DNA of 64,000 nt from Rhodobacter sp. (GTDB taxonomy: Bacteria; Pseudomonadota; Alphaproteobacteria; Rhodobacterales; Rhodobacteraceae), in contig JADCEF010000023.1 of assembly GCA_020250445.1 (NCBI GenBank), positions 26,132-90,131 on the forward strand, read 5' to 3'. Positions 56,828 to 64,000 of this stretch are shown one piece after another. The translations under genes and the position numbers were made by a program. The notes beneath the pieces were generated by a model. That model had not been told where the DNA came from, made no database searches, and saw only the letters and a list, made by a program, of their open reading frames with translations. Numbering within the stretch: position 1 is the stretch's first letter; each line of letters begins with the position of its first letter.

Positions 56828-58458
56828 GCGGGCAGCTCCACCGGCCGGCCCACGTCACGGATCAGCTTCCACTGGATCGCATCAAGCAGCGCCTCGAAGC
56901 TTGCGTCCACGATATTGGCCGAAACCCCCACGGTGGACCAGCGCCGCCCCGCGCTGTCTTCGGAATCGATGATTACCCGTGTCACCGCCTCGGTGCCGCC
57001 CTGGGTAATCCTTACCTTGAAATCGACCAGCCTCAGATCATCGATCACCGCCTGGTAAGGCCCCAGGTCCTTGGCCAGCGCCTTGGCCAGCGCATTGACC
57101 GGCCCGCGGTCGGTGCCCGCCTCGTCCATGCTTTCGCTGACCGACAGCATCTTGGCGGAGCCGATCTTCACCACAACCACCGCCTCGGACAGGCTGACCA
57201 TGCGGTCATACTTGTTCTTGCGCCGCTCCACCGTCACGCGGTAGCGCTTGACCTCGAAGAAGGTCGGCAGCAGGCCCAGTTCGGCCCGGGCCACCAGTTC
57301 GAAACTGGCCTGCGCACCGTCATAGGCATAGCCCTGATCCTCGCGTTCCTTGACCACCTCAAGGATGCGTTGCAGGCGCGGGTCGTTCGGATCAGCCTTT
57401 ATTCCGGCGGCAAGCAGGCGCGCGCGCAGGTTGGATTGCCCGGCCTGATTGCTCATCGGGATCACGCGGGCATTGCCGACCAGGTCCGGGGCAACATGTT
57501 CATAGGTCGCCGGGTCTTTCAGGATGGCCGAGGCATGCAGCCCCGCCTTGTGCGCAAAGGCCGAAGCCCCGACGTAAGGCGCGGCCCGTTGCGGCACCCG
57601 GTTGAGCACATCGTCCAGCATCCGGCTGATGCGCGTCAGACCGGCCAGCGCCGCAGGCGTGACCCCGGTGTCAAACCGGCTGGCATAGGGTTCCTTCAGC
57701 AGCAGCGTCGGGATCAGCGTGGTCAGGTTCGCGTTGCCGCAGCGTTCGCCCAGGCCGTTCAGCGTGCCCTGAATCTGGCGTGCGCCCGCATCCACCGCCG
57801 CCAGCGAATTGGCCACGGCATTGCCGGTGTCGTCATGGCAGTGGATGCCCAGCCGGTCGCCCGGCACGCCGGCCGCCACCACTTCGGCGGTGATCCGCCC
57901 CACTTCGGCGGGCAGGGTGCCGCCATTGGTGTCGCACAGCACGACCCAGCGCGCGCCTTCGTCCAGGGCCGCGCGCAGGCAGGCCAGGGCATAGGCGGGA
58001 TTGGCGCGGTAGCCGTCGAAGAAATGCTCGGCATCCAGAATGGCTTCGCGCCCCTTGGCGCGCAGATGCGCGAAAGAGGTGCGGATCGCGGCCAGATTCT
58101 CGTCCAGCGTGACGCCCAGCGCGGTGGTCACATGAAAGTCATGCGCCTTGCCCACCAGACAGACGGCGGGGGTGCCTGCATCCAGCACGGCGGCCAGAAC
58201 ATCGTCGTTTTCCGCCGACCGGCCGACGCGCCGGGTCATGCCGAAGGCGGTCATCGTGGCGCGGGTCCGGGGGGCCTCGGCAAAGAATTCGCTGTCAGTC
58301 GGGTTGGCCCCCGGCCAGCCGCCTTCGATGTAATCGACCCCCAGCGCATCCAGCGCCGCCGCGACCTGGCGCTTTTCGGCGGTGGAGAACTGCACCCCTT
58401 GCGTCTGCTGCCCGTCGCGCAGGGTGGTGTCGAAGAGGAAGAGGCGTTCGCGGGTCAT
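56824..58458 (-). CDS. cimA: citramalate synthase CimA
   Basis: Condenses pyruvate and acetyl-CoA to (R)-citramalate, a threonine-independent route to isoleucine. The 544-residue product starts with the HMGL-like catalytic domain (FLFDTTLRDGQQTQGVQFS, VLCDTNGGTLPAEVG, GIHCHDDTGNAVANSLAAVDAG) and ends with a LeuA-type allosteric domain. FTALHDA-type 2-isopropylmalate features are replaced by the longer CimA pattern (DYIEGGWPGANPTDSEFF). The ATG at 58458 is used; the frame is open to 58503. The downstream NDUFAF6-like gene overlaps its stop. Confidence 0.92.
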   Translation of the reverse strand: MTRERLFLFDTTLRDGQQTQGVQFSTAEKRQVAAALDALGVDYIEGGWPGANPTDSEFFAEAPRTRATMTAFGMTRRVGRSAENDDVLAAVLDAGTPAVCLVGKAHDFHVTTALGVTLDENLAAIRTSFAHLRAKGREAILDAEHFFDGYRANPAYALACLRAALDEGARWVVLCDTNGGTLPAEVGRITAEVVAAGVPGDRLGIHCHDDTGNAVANSLAAVDAGARQIQGTLNGLGERCGNANLTTLIPTLLLKEPYASRFDTGVTPAALAGLTRISRMLDDVLNRVPQRAAPYVGASAFAHKAGLHASAILKDPATYEHVAPDLVGNARVIPMSNQAGQSNLRARLLAAGIKADPNDPRLQRILEVVKEREDQGYAYDGAQASFELVARAELGLLPTFFEVKRYRVTVERRKNKYDRMVSLSEAVVVVKIGSAKMLSVSESMDEAGTDRGPVNALAKALAKDLGPYQAVIDDLRLVDFKVRITQGGTEAVTRVIIDSEDSAGRRWSTVGVSANIVDASFEALLDAIQWKLIRDVGRPVELPA

Positions 58459-58570
58459 CCGGGGTGTCCTTTGCGGTCTGCCCACCGTGGGACACAGCTC
58501 CACGCCTGCAATTTCAAGGGTTTGCGAGGGCGCGTTAGGATGGCCTTAAGGTTTCGCGTGGTTGAGGCGA

Positions 58571-58636
58571 CCTCGCCCCGGACTTGATCCGGGGCCTCGT
58601 GGGGCTGGCGGAGGCCCCGGGTCAGGCCCGGGGCGG
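58571..58636. repeat. pair of CCCCGG palindromes between cysS and cimA
   Basis: Two inverted repeats stand side by side: CCCCGGACTTGATCCGGGG at 58576-58594 and CCCCGGGTCAGGCCCGGGG at 58615-58633, and together GAGGCCCC...GGGGCCTC pair with each other. This is a common kind of intergenic palindrome in alphaproteobacteria. Lying after the cysS stop, it could end the cysS transcript or stabilise its 3' end. There is no U-tract. Confidence 0.7.
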
Positions 58637-58648
58637 GTGTTCCTGGGG

Positions 58649-60229
58649 TCACTGGAGCGCCTCCAGTTTGGCGGGGTCGAAGTCGGGGCCGGGGACGAGT
58701 TCTACGCCCGCCTTGGACATCCGCACCTCGACGCCTGCGGCGATCAGAGCGGATTTGAGGGCATCAACGGCGGAGAAGTCCTTTGTTTGATTCGCCGTTT
58801 CCCGAAGGGCAACTAGTTTATCCCGATACTCCGGAATTCCGTCCGGACCTTTCTCGCTCGAATCCCAATATGCAAACAGATCGATCCCAACCAAGAAGCA
58901 GCCCGCGACTAGTTCCCTTTGCAGGCTCTCAACCTCACCGCTTTGCAACGACGCCCTTTCGGTGCCCTCAAGCTTCTTGCCGGTGGAAATCAGTAGGGTA
59001 ATCGCCAGCGATGTATTCAGATCGTCAGAAAGAGCCTGCTCAACCTCGCGACCGACGAAGTCCTTTGTGAAGCTTTCCCTGTCAACCTCGAAATCTCGTT
59101 TCAGGTTGGAGTTCGAGGCAACTTCTGAAGACCAGATATCCAGCCTGCGTTTGGCATTTGATGCCGTTGACTGGCGCCAATCCATCGGTTTGCGATAGTG
59201 GGTGAGCAAGAAGACATAGCGGATGACCGGTCCCGGGACTCCTCGCCAACCGGGAAAGCCACTGGTGAGCAAGTCCCGCACGGTGAAGAAGTTGCCCAGC
59301 GACTTGGACATCTTCTTGCCCTCAACCTGCAGCATCTCGTTGTGCAGCCAGAACCGGGCGAACTTGTTTCGTCCCAGAGGATCATCCGGTGTGGCAAGCG
59401 CGCAGCAGGATTGCGCGATCTCGTTCTCATGGTGCGGGAATTGCAGGTCAATGCCCCCGCCATGAATATCAAACTGCTTGCCCAGAAGGGCCAGGCTCAT
59501 CGCCGAGCATTCGATATGCCAGCCGGGCCGCCCCCGGCCCCAGGGGCTGTCCCAACCCGGAAGACTCGCGTCAGAAGGCTTCCAGAGCACGAAATCCGCC
59601 GGGTTTCGTTTGTAAGGAGCAACCTCGACCCGCGCGCCTGCAATCATGTCCTCAACCGAACGGCCGGACAGTTTGCCATAGTCCCCGTAAGTTTCGACAG
59701 CGAACAGCGCATGCTCCTGCGCTGCCTTTTCCCGGTCCATCAGAACAAACTCTGCCGGAGGATCGTTCGACGGATCGCGAACGGTATAGGCATAGCCCCT
59801 GGCGATCAGCGTGGCGATCATCGCCTTCATCTGCTCAATGTATTCCGTCGCGCGCGGTTCAAATGTCGGTCGCAGCGCACCCAGCGCATCCATGTCGGCG
59901 TGGTACCAGCCGATGGTTTCCTCGCTCCGCTGGTGGATCAGCTCTTCGAGCGTGCCCGCAGCCCCGGCCTTCTTGCGGCGCAGCGCCTCGGCGTTGATCT
60001 TGTCGTCCACATCCGTGATGTTGCGCACATAGGTCACATGATCGGGCCCATAGACGTGCTGCAGCAGGCGGAACAGCACGTCGAACACCACCACCGGGCG
60101 GGCATTGCCCAGATGCGCGCGGTCATAGACGGTGGGGCCGCAGACATACATGCGCACATTCGCAGGGTCGATGGGCACGAAGTCTTCCTTGCGGCGCGTC
60201 TTCGTATTGTGCAGCCTGATCGTCGTCAT
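58649..60229 (-). CDS. cysS: cysteinyl-tRNA synthetase, mosaic base composition
   Basis: Charges tRNA-Cys. The 526-residue product has the class I signatures in [14 protein letters not shown] (HIGH-like) and KMSKSLGN, zinc ligands in [19 protein letters not shown] and [11 protein letters not shown], and a C-terminal DALR-type region. Family length is about 460, so the C-terminal half carries extra sequence. G+C drops in the central part: 58801-58860 is 57 per cent and 58861-58920 is 48 per cent by hand count, against the much GC-richer ends and neighbours. This suggests that the middle was replaced by recombination. The ATG at 60229 ([17 protein letters not shown]) is the family start; upstream methionine at 60286 is rejected. 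Confidence 0.93.
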   Translation of the reverse strand: MTTIRLHNTKTRRKEDFVPIDPANVRMYVCGPTVYDRAHLGNARPVVVFDVLFRLLQHVYGPDHVTYVRNITDVDDKINAEALRRKKAGAAGTLEELIHQRSEETIGWYHADMDALGALRPTFEPRATEYIEQMKAMIATLIARGYAYTVRDPSNDPPAEFVLMDREKAAQEHALFAVETYGDYGKLSGRSVEDMIAGARVEVAPYKRNPADFVLWKPSDASLPGWDSPWGRGRPGWHIECSAMSLALLGKQFDIHGGGIDLQFPHHENEIAQSCCALATPDDPLGRNKFARFWLHNEMLQVEGKKMSKSLGNFFTVRDLLTSGFPGWRGVPGPVIRYVFLLTHYRKPMDWRQSTASNAKRRLDIWSSEVASNSNLKRDFEVDRESFTKDFVGREVEQALSDDLNTSLAITLLISTGKKLEGTERASLQSGEVESLQRELVAGCFLVGIDLFAYWDSSEKGPDGIPEYRDKLVALRETANQTKDFSAVDALKSALIAAGVEVRMSKAGVELVPGPDFDPAKLEALQ

Positions 60230-60629
60230 CGTCCCGTCCCCTTGCGCAAGCGGTGTCGTTCGGCGCGTGCCGGGAGGGCTTAGCAACTTCGTTCTGGTTT
60301 GGAAACGAAAAGACCGGCCCGCCCGACGGATGTCAGCAGGGAATGCCGCAGCAGATTTGGATGCGTCTGGTCACCATGGCAGGGTTTTACAGCCCAGGCT
60401 ATGTTTCGCCAAGCCCTTTGTGGCATCCGGCACTGGATATCAGTCCGACGGGCATGACGTGCAACCCGTTGAACGCCCGTAGCGCGATCCTGTCCGGGGC
60501 CGAACCGTCGGTCCCTCCGGGTGGCGGGCACAATGCCTGGAAGGTGGTCGCAAGCTGCCTGCCCTTCATTGGCCTAGCTAGGACGACGTGGTATCCCACG
60601 CTACAGCGCCTGATGGAGCATGAGACAAT
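60230..60629. other. intergenic region between cysS and the ATP-grasp gene
   Basis: About 400 bases between divergent genes, so it should contain both promoters. The overlapping open frames on both strands have no protein-like composition or recognisable motif. Base composition falls towards the ATP-grasp gene. I see no transposase remnant or RNA. Confidence 0.5.
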
Positions 60630-61412
60630 ATGCAGTGGATTCTTCAAGCTTTCGAGGACACACATAAACTGGCGCATGCCCTGGAAAGACTCGGAATTCT
60701 CCATTCATGGCACAAGGTTGTACCCTTCGTCGGCGAGCTTGATCCAGAGCCGCAGATCAGCGACCGCAAGGCGGTGATCATGTTCGGTTCCTACACGCTC
60801 TGGCGATACGCAGAAACGAAGGGGCTGGAGCCGGGGGTCTTCCGCATCGCCCCCTATGTGCATGAAAAACCGTGGCAGCCCTACATGCTGAACGGGCCAG
60901 ATGCGCTCTTTCTTACAGTGGAGCAGATCGGGACCCGTCTTGCCAAGAATGATGAAATTGAGTGGTTCATCCGCCCGGTGGCGGACAGCAAGGAACTGGC
61001 CGGAAACGTTCGGTCCGCCGCAGAAATCCGGGACATCGCCCTGAAGGTCTTGTCACTTGAACCAGACGAGATCCCGATTGGATCATTGTCGCACGACACG
61101 CCGATGATGTTGACGCCGCCCGTGCGGGTCTTGAAGGAGTGGCGCATATGGATCGTGAAGGACCAGATTGTCACCTGGTCCCTGTACAAGGAAGGGGCAA
61201 GAGTGACTTACCGTCGTGAGATCGACGATGACGCCTTTGAATTTGCGCAAACACTGGCCGAGGCGAACAAAGGTTACTCCCCCGCCTATGTCATGGACAT
61301 CTGCAGAACTGCGCAGGGTCTCCGGTTGCTGGAAACAAACTGCATCAATGCCGCCGGATTTTATGAGGCCGATCTTTTCAGACTTGCCGTGACGATTGAC
61401 GGGATGACATGA
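60630..61412 (+). CDS. R2K-clade ATP-grasp protein (DUF4343-like)
   Basis: A 260-residue protein whose C-terminal half has the R2K ATP-grasp pattern: VRVLKEWRIWIVKDQIVTWS with the conserved arginine, and VMDICRTAQGLRLLETNCIN with the metal-binding Glu-x-Asn. The N-terminal half (KAVIMFGSYTLWRYAE, GVFRIAPYVHEKPW) is the usual pre-ATP-grasp part. Relatives are found sporadically, often in phages and conflict-type loci, and are thought to ligate or modify proteins or small amines. No reaction is proven. It stands alone and is low in G+C (60901-60960 is 48 per cent by hand count), which suggests acquisition by transfer. There is no good Shine-Dalgarno before the ATG. Confidence 0.75.
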   Translation: MQWILQAFEDTHKLAHALERLGILHSWHKVVPFVGELDPEPQISDRKAVIMFGSYTLWRYAETKGLEPGVFRIAPYVHEKPWQPYMLNGPDALFLTVEQIGTRLAKNDEIEWFIRPVADSKELAGNVRSAAEIRDIALKVLSLEPDEIPIGSLSHDTPMMLTPPVRVLKEWRIWIVKDQIVTWSLYKEGARVTYRREIDDDAFEFAQTLAEANKGYSPAYVMDICRTAQGLRLLETNCINAAGFYEADLFRLAVTIDGMT

Positions 61413-61560
61413 GGGTGCCGGGACCGCTTCTGGCCCGGCAGAGCCAGGCAACGAACAGGGCCACCTTAGCGTCGGCACAATTGTTTTGTACGGGCGATCG
61501 GATCATGGCTTTCCACGGCCTGAAGCGCAGTCGGTCCGGGGATATATCCGCAGCGCAGCG

Positions 61561-63381
61561 TCAGCCGCCCGCCCTTTCTTCCAGCGCCAGCCAGTCCTCT
61601 TCGGCCAGCGCAAGCGCCGCCTGGCGTTCGGCCATCAGATCGGCGGCACGGCGGGCTTTTTGCGGCTCGCGCAGAAAGATGCCGTCCTGCGACAGGAAGG
61701 CGGTCAGTCTTGCGATTTCGCCTTCCAGGCGGGCGATCTCGGCGGGCAGCGCCTCCAGCCTGTTGCGCTCGGCAAAGCTCAGCGGGTCCGCGCGCCTGCG
61801 CCCCTCGGGGCGGGGGCCGGGCGGGGCGGCGGGCGCAGGCGCAGCGGGGCGGGCATCGCGTTCGGCGGCGGCGACACCGCGCTGGGCGGCATAATCGGAC
61901 CAGCCGCCCGGATAGGCGGTGGCACGCCCCTGCCCTTCCAGCGCCACGGTGGCGGTGGCGACGCGGTCGATGAAATCACGGTCATGGCTGACCAGCAGAA
62001 CGGTGCCGGGATAATCGCCCAGAACCTCCTGCAGCAGGTCCAGCGTTTCCACATCCAGATCGTTGGTCGGTTCATCCAGGATCAGCAGGTTGGAGTCCCG
62101 CGCCATGATCCGCGCCAGCAGCAGGCGGGCCTTCTCGCCGCCCGACAGCGAGCGGACCGGCGCACGCGCCTGGCGTTCGTCGAACAGGAAATCCTTGAGA
62201 TAGCCCACCACATGGCGCGGGGTGCCGCGCACCATCACCTGATCGGCCCGGCCCGAGACGCGCATTGCAGGATCCCCGGTTAGATTGTCCCAAAGGCTGG
62301 CTTCGGGATCAAGCTGGGCGCGGGTCTGGTCGAAGACGGCAATCTGGAGGTTGGTTCCAAGTTGGACCATGCCCGAATCGGGCGGGATTTCCCCGGTCAG
62401 CATCTTCAGCAGGGTTGTCTTGCCGACCCCGTTCGGGCCGACAAAAGCCACACGATCGCCGCGCAGCACCCGCAGGTTGAAATCCCGGACGATGGTCAGG
62501 CCACCGAAGGATTTGCACAGCCCCCTGGCTTCGATCACGCGCTTGCCCGATTGGGTGCCCGCCTCCAGTTCCATCGCTGCCGTGCCCTGACGGCGGATCT
62601 GGGATGCGCGTTCCTGGCGCAGGGCGGCCAGGGCGCGCACCCGGCCCTGGTTGCGCTTGCGCCGGGCGCTGATGCCTTCGACAGCCCATTTCGCTTCGGC
62701 CCTGATCCTGCGGTCCAGCTTGTGGCGGGCGTCATCCTCTTGCTGCCAGACGGTTTCGCGCCACTCTTCGAACCCCTCAAAGCCTGCGTCCCGGCGGCGG
62801 ACCTGGCCGCGGTCGATCCACAGGATCGCCTTCGACAGCGCCCGCAGGAAGGCGCGGTCATGGCTGATCAGCACGAAGGCCGCGCGGGTGTCGCGCAGCT
62901 GCGCCTCCAGCCATTCGATGGCGTCGATATCGAGGTGGTTGGTCGGCTCGTCCAGCAGCATCAGGTCGGGGGCTTCGGCCAACAGTCTGGCCAGCGCCGC
63001 GCGGCGCCTCTCGCCGCCCGAGGCATGGGATACCGGGGTTTCGGGACGGAACTTCAGGCCTTCGGCCGCCATGCCGATCCTGTAGTTTTCGCCCTCTCCC
63101 AGCGCGCTGGCGGCATAATCCCCCAGCGTGGCAAAGCCCGACAGGTCGGGGTCCTGTTCCATATAGCCCACGCTGACACCGGCGGGGACCACGCGGTCAC
63201 CCCGATCCGGCTCCACCAGGCCTGCCATCACCTTCATCAGGGTAGACTTGCCCGATCCGTTGCGCCCGACCAGCGCGATCCGGTCGCCCGGCTGGATCAC
63301 CAGGGCAAGATCGTCAAACACCGGCTCGCCCCCGAAGGTCAGCGAGACGCCGGAAAGCTGCAGAAGGGGCGCGCGTGCCAT
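61561..63381 (-). CDS. ABC-F family ATPase, Uup type
   Basis: A soluble protein of 606 residues with two ATP-binding domains: Walker A GRNGSGKST and GPNGVGKTT, signatures SHASGGERRR and RSLSGGEKAR, and Walker B LMLLDEPTNHLD and LLILDEPTNDLD. It has no membrane segments. An alanine/proline linker is followed by a C-terminal coiled coil (about residues 525-600), as in Uup, which binds DNA or ribosomes. ABC-F proteins act on the ribosome, and Uup is linked to ribosome quality and to transposon excision. A role as antibiotic target protector is less likely given the coiled coil. Confidence 0.9.
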   Translation of the reverse strand: MARAPLLQLSGVSLTFGGEPVFDDLALVIQPGDRIALVGRNGSGKSTLMKVMAGLVEPDRGDRVVPAGVSVGYMEQDPDLSGFATLGDYAASALGEGENYRIGMAAEGLKFRPETPVSHASGGERRRAALARLLAEAPDLMLLDEPTNHLDIDAIEWLEAQLRDTRAAFVLISHDRAFLRALSKAILWIDRGQVRRRDAGFEGFEEWRETVWQQEDDARHKLDRRIRAEAKWAVEGISARRKRNQGRVRALAALRQERASQIRRQGTAAMELEAGTQSGKRVIEARGLCKSFGGLTIVRDFNLRVLRGDRVAFVGPNGVGKTTLLKMLTGEIPPDSGMVQLGTNLQIAVFDQTRAQLDPEASLWDNLTGDPAMRVSGRADQVMVRGTPRHVVGYLKDFLFDERQARAPVRSLSGGEKARLLLARIMARDSNLLILDEPTNDLDVETLDLLQEVLGDYPGTVLLVSHDRDFIDRVATATVALEGQGRATAYPGGWSDYAAQRGVAAAERDARPAAPAPAAPPGPRPEGRRRADPLSFAERNRLEALPAEIARLEGEIARLTAFLSQDGIFLREPQKARRAADLMAERQAALALAEEDWLALEERAGG

Positions 63382-63523
63382 GCGGCGCAGCTAATCGGGC
63401 GGGCGGGAAAGGTCAACGCCCCGCCGCGCCCGTTTGCGCGCCTGACAGGGTGCCGGAAAGGCACCTCGCCGCCTGCGGGACGGGGAAAGCATCGTGATCC
63501 ATCGCAAAGGCGGTTTGCCCCTC
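63382..63523. other. intergenic sequence before the repeat array
   Basis: The 142 bases upstream of the Uup-type gene and before the repeat array should hold that gene's promoter on the minus strand. I see no distinct -35/-10 boxes, hairpin with U-tract, or gene. The whole 63382-64000 interval is without a credible coding frame. Confidence 0.5.
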
Positions 63524-63748
63524 CGGGCGGGACCAGGAAACGCGACCCGCGTTTCCCCCGCCCGCGCGCGACGGTGCGCCGAAGACCGGCAGGTCCGGGA
63601 CCGGCAGAAGGCCAGCGCCCGGCCCGGCGGGCGCAAAGCGCCCGCCAGGGGCGGGGCGGGCGCTGGCCGGGGGCTTCGGCCCCCGGCTGGCCAAGGATCA
63701 GCCTGGCGCTGTGGCAGGGGCGATGGCCCCTGCCATTGCAGCGGTGAA
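63524..63748 (+). repeat. GC-rich dispersed repeat, right tandem unit A
   Basis: The unit opens with CGGGCGGGACCAGGAAACGC and a GGAAACGCGACCCGCGTTTCC inverted repeat. It continues through GGGCGGGCGCTGGCCGGGGGC and closes with GGCAGGGGCGATGGCCCCTGCC. The left-end copy at 467-683 has the same blocks in the opposite orientation, and unit B follows directly. Confidence 0.8.
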
Positions 63749-63767
63749 ACTGCCTTCGCCAGATATT

Positions 63768-64000
63768 CGGGCGGGAAAAGGAAACGCGACCCGCGTTTCC
63801 CCGCCCGCGTGGGACGGTGCCCCGAAGATCGGCAGGTCCGGGAGCATCAGAGGCCAGCGCCCGCCGGGGACGGGGCGGGCGCTGGCAGGGGGCTTTGGCC
63901 CCCGGCTGGACAAGGATCAGCGTAGCGATGTGGCAGGGGCGATGGCCCCTGCCATTGACGCGGGGGCAGTGCTTTTGCCTGTCCGGGCGGGATCAGGAAA
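63768..64000 (+). repeat. GC-rich dispersed repeat, right unit B and start of a third unit
   Basis: Unit B runs from 63768 (TCGGGCGGGAAAAGGAAACGC) to about 63965 with the same inverted repeat, CGGGCGGGCGCTGG block and terminal GGCAGGGGCGATGGCCCCTGCC. From 63982 CCGGGCGGGATCAGGAAA begins what looks like a third unit, cut by the window edge. Spacing between unit starts is about 244 and 214 bases. Confidence 0.8.

Noticed and set aside
60253..60777. 174-residue frame on plus between cysS and the ATP-grasp gene
   Set aside because: It overlaps the ATP-grasp gene in another frame, has no motif or ribosome binding site, and its composition is not protein-like.

Overview
The window looks like chromosomal DNA from a high-G+C alphaproteobacterium, most likely of the Rhodobacterales. 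The evidence is gene content: nuoABCD with mitochondrial-like subunits, a bacterial NDUFA12 homologue, a DUF2155 protein, an NDUFAF6-like protein, and the complete-looking core of the aerobic (CobG/CobN) cobalamin pathway in one locus. I saw no rRNA, tRNA, CRISPR array, intact insertion sequence or prophage.

Layout. 1-0.9 kb: a DUF4160/DUF2442 toxin-antitoxin-like gene cut by the window edge, then a GC-rich dispersed repeat. 0.9-4 kb (minus): nuoA-B-C-D with a small secreted protein translationally coupled to nuoD; nuoE does not follow. 4.3-6.7 kb (minus): a TetA-like MFS exporter coupled to a DegT-type aminotransferase. 7-10.4 kb (minus): preT-dedA-preA, reductive pyrimidine catabolism with a DedA gene between the two subunits. 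10.7-13.2 kb (plus): accB-accC-aat. 13.2-18.9 kb (minus): NDUFA12-mlaD-DUF2155, clpP-clpX, msrA-selO.

19-28 kb is an envelope glycan region: an MsbA-like ABC exporter, neuC and two tandem, differently diverged Kdo-transferase genes on plus, facing an SDR, neuA, a Gfo/Idh/MocA dehydrogenase and a VIT-like membrane protein on minus. 28-45.7 kb is the cobalamin locus: cobQ and cobO on minus; then a cobalamin riboswitch followed by DUF1636-cobW-cobN-cobG-cobH-cobI-cobJ, cobK on the opposite strand, and cobL-cobE-cobM-cobB-cobA, nearly every junction being an ATGA or TGATG overlap. A second cobalamin riboswitch precedes a CbiM-like permease gene and cobF. Together these take uroporphyrinogen III towards adenosylcobyric acid; cobS, cobT, cobC, cobD and cobP are not in the window.

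45.8-46.6 kb: a formate/nitrite-family channel. 46.9-55.5 kb: a coupled pair made of a 1702-residue DUF11-repeat exported protein and a 1169-residue outer-membrane beta-barrel protein, the best candidate here for an undescribed cell-surface system. 56-60.2 kb: an NDUFAF6-like squalene-synthase-fold protein coupled to cimA, then cysS, whose middle is clearly lower in G+C. 60.6-61.4 kb: an orphan R2K-clade ATP-grasp gene, also of low G+C. 61.6-63.4 kb: a Uup-type ABC-F ATPase. The right end holds tandem copies of the same GC-rich repeat seen, inverted, at the left end.
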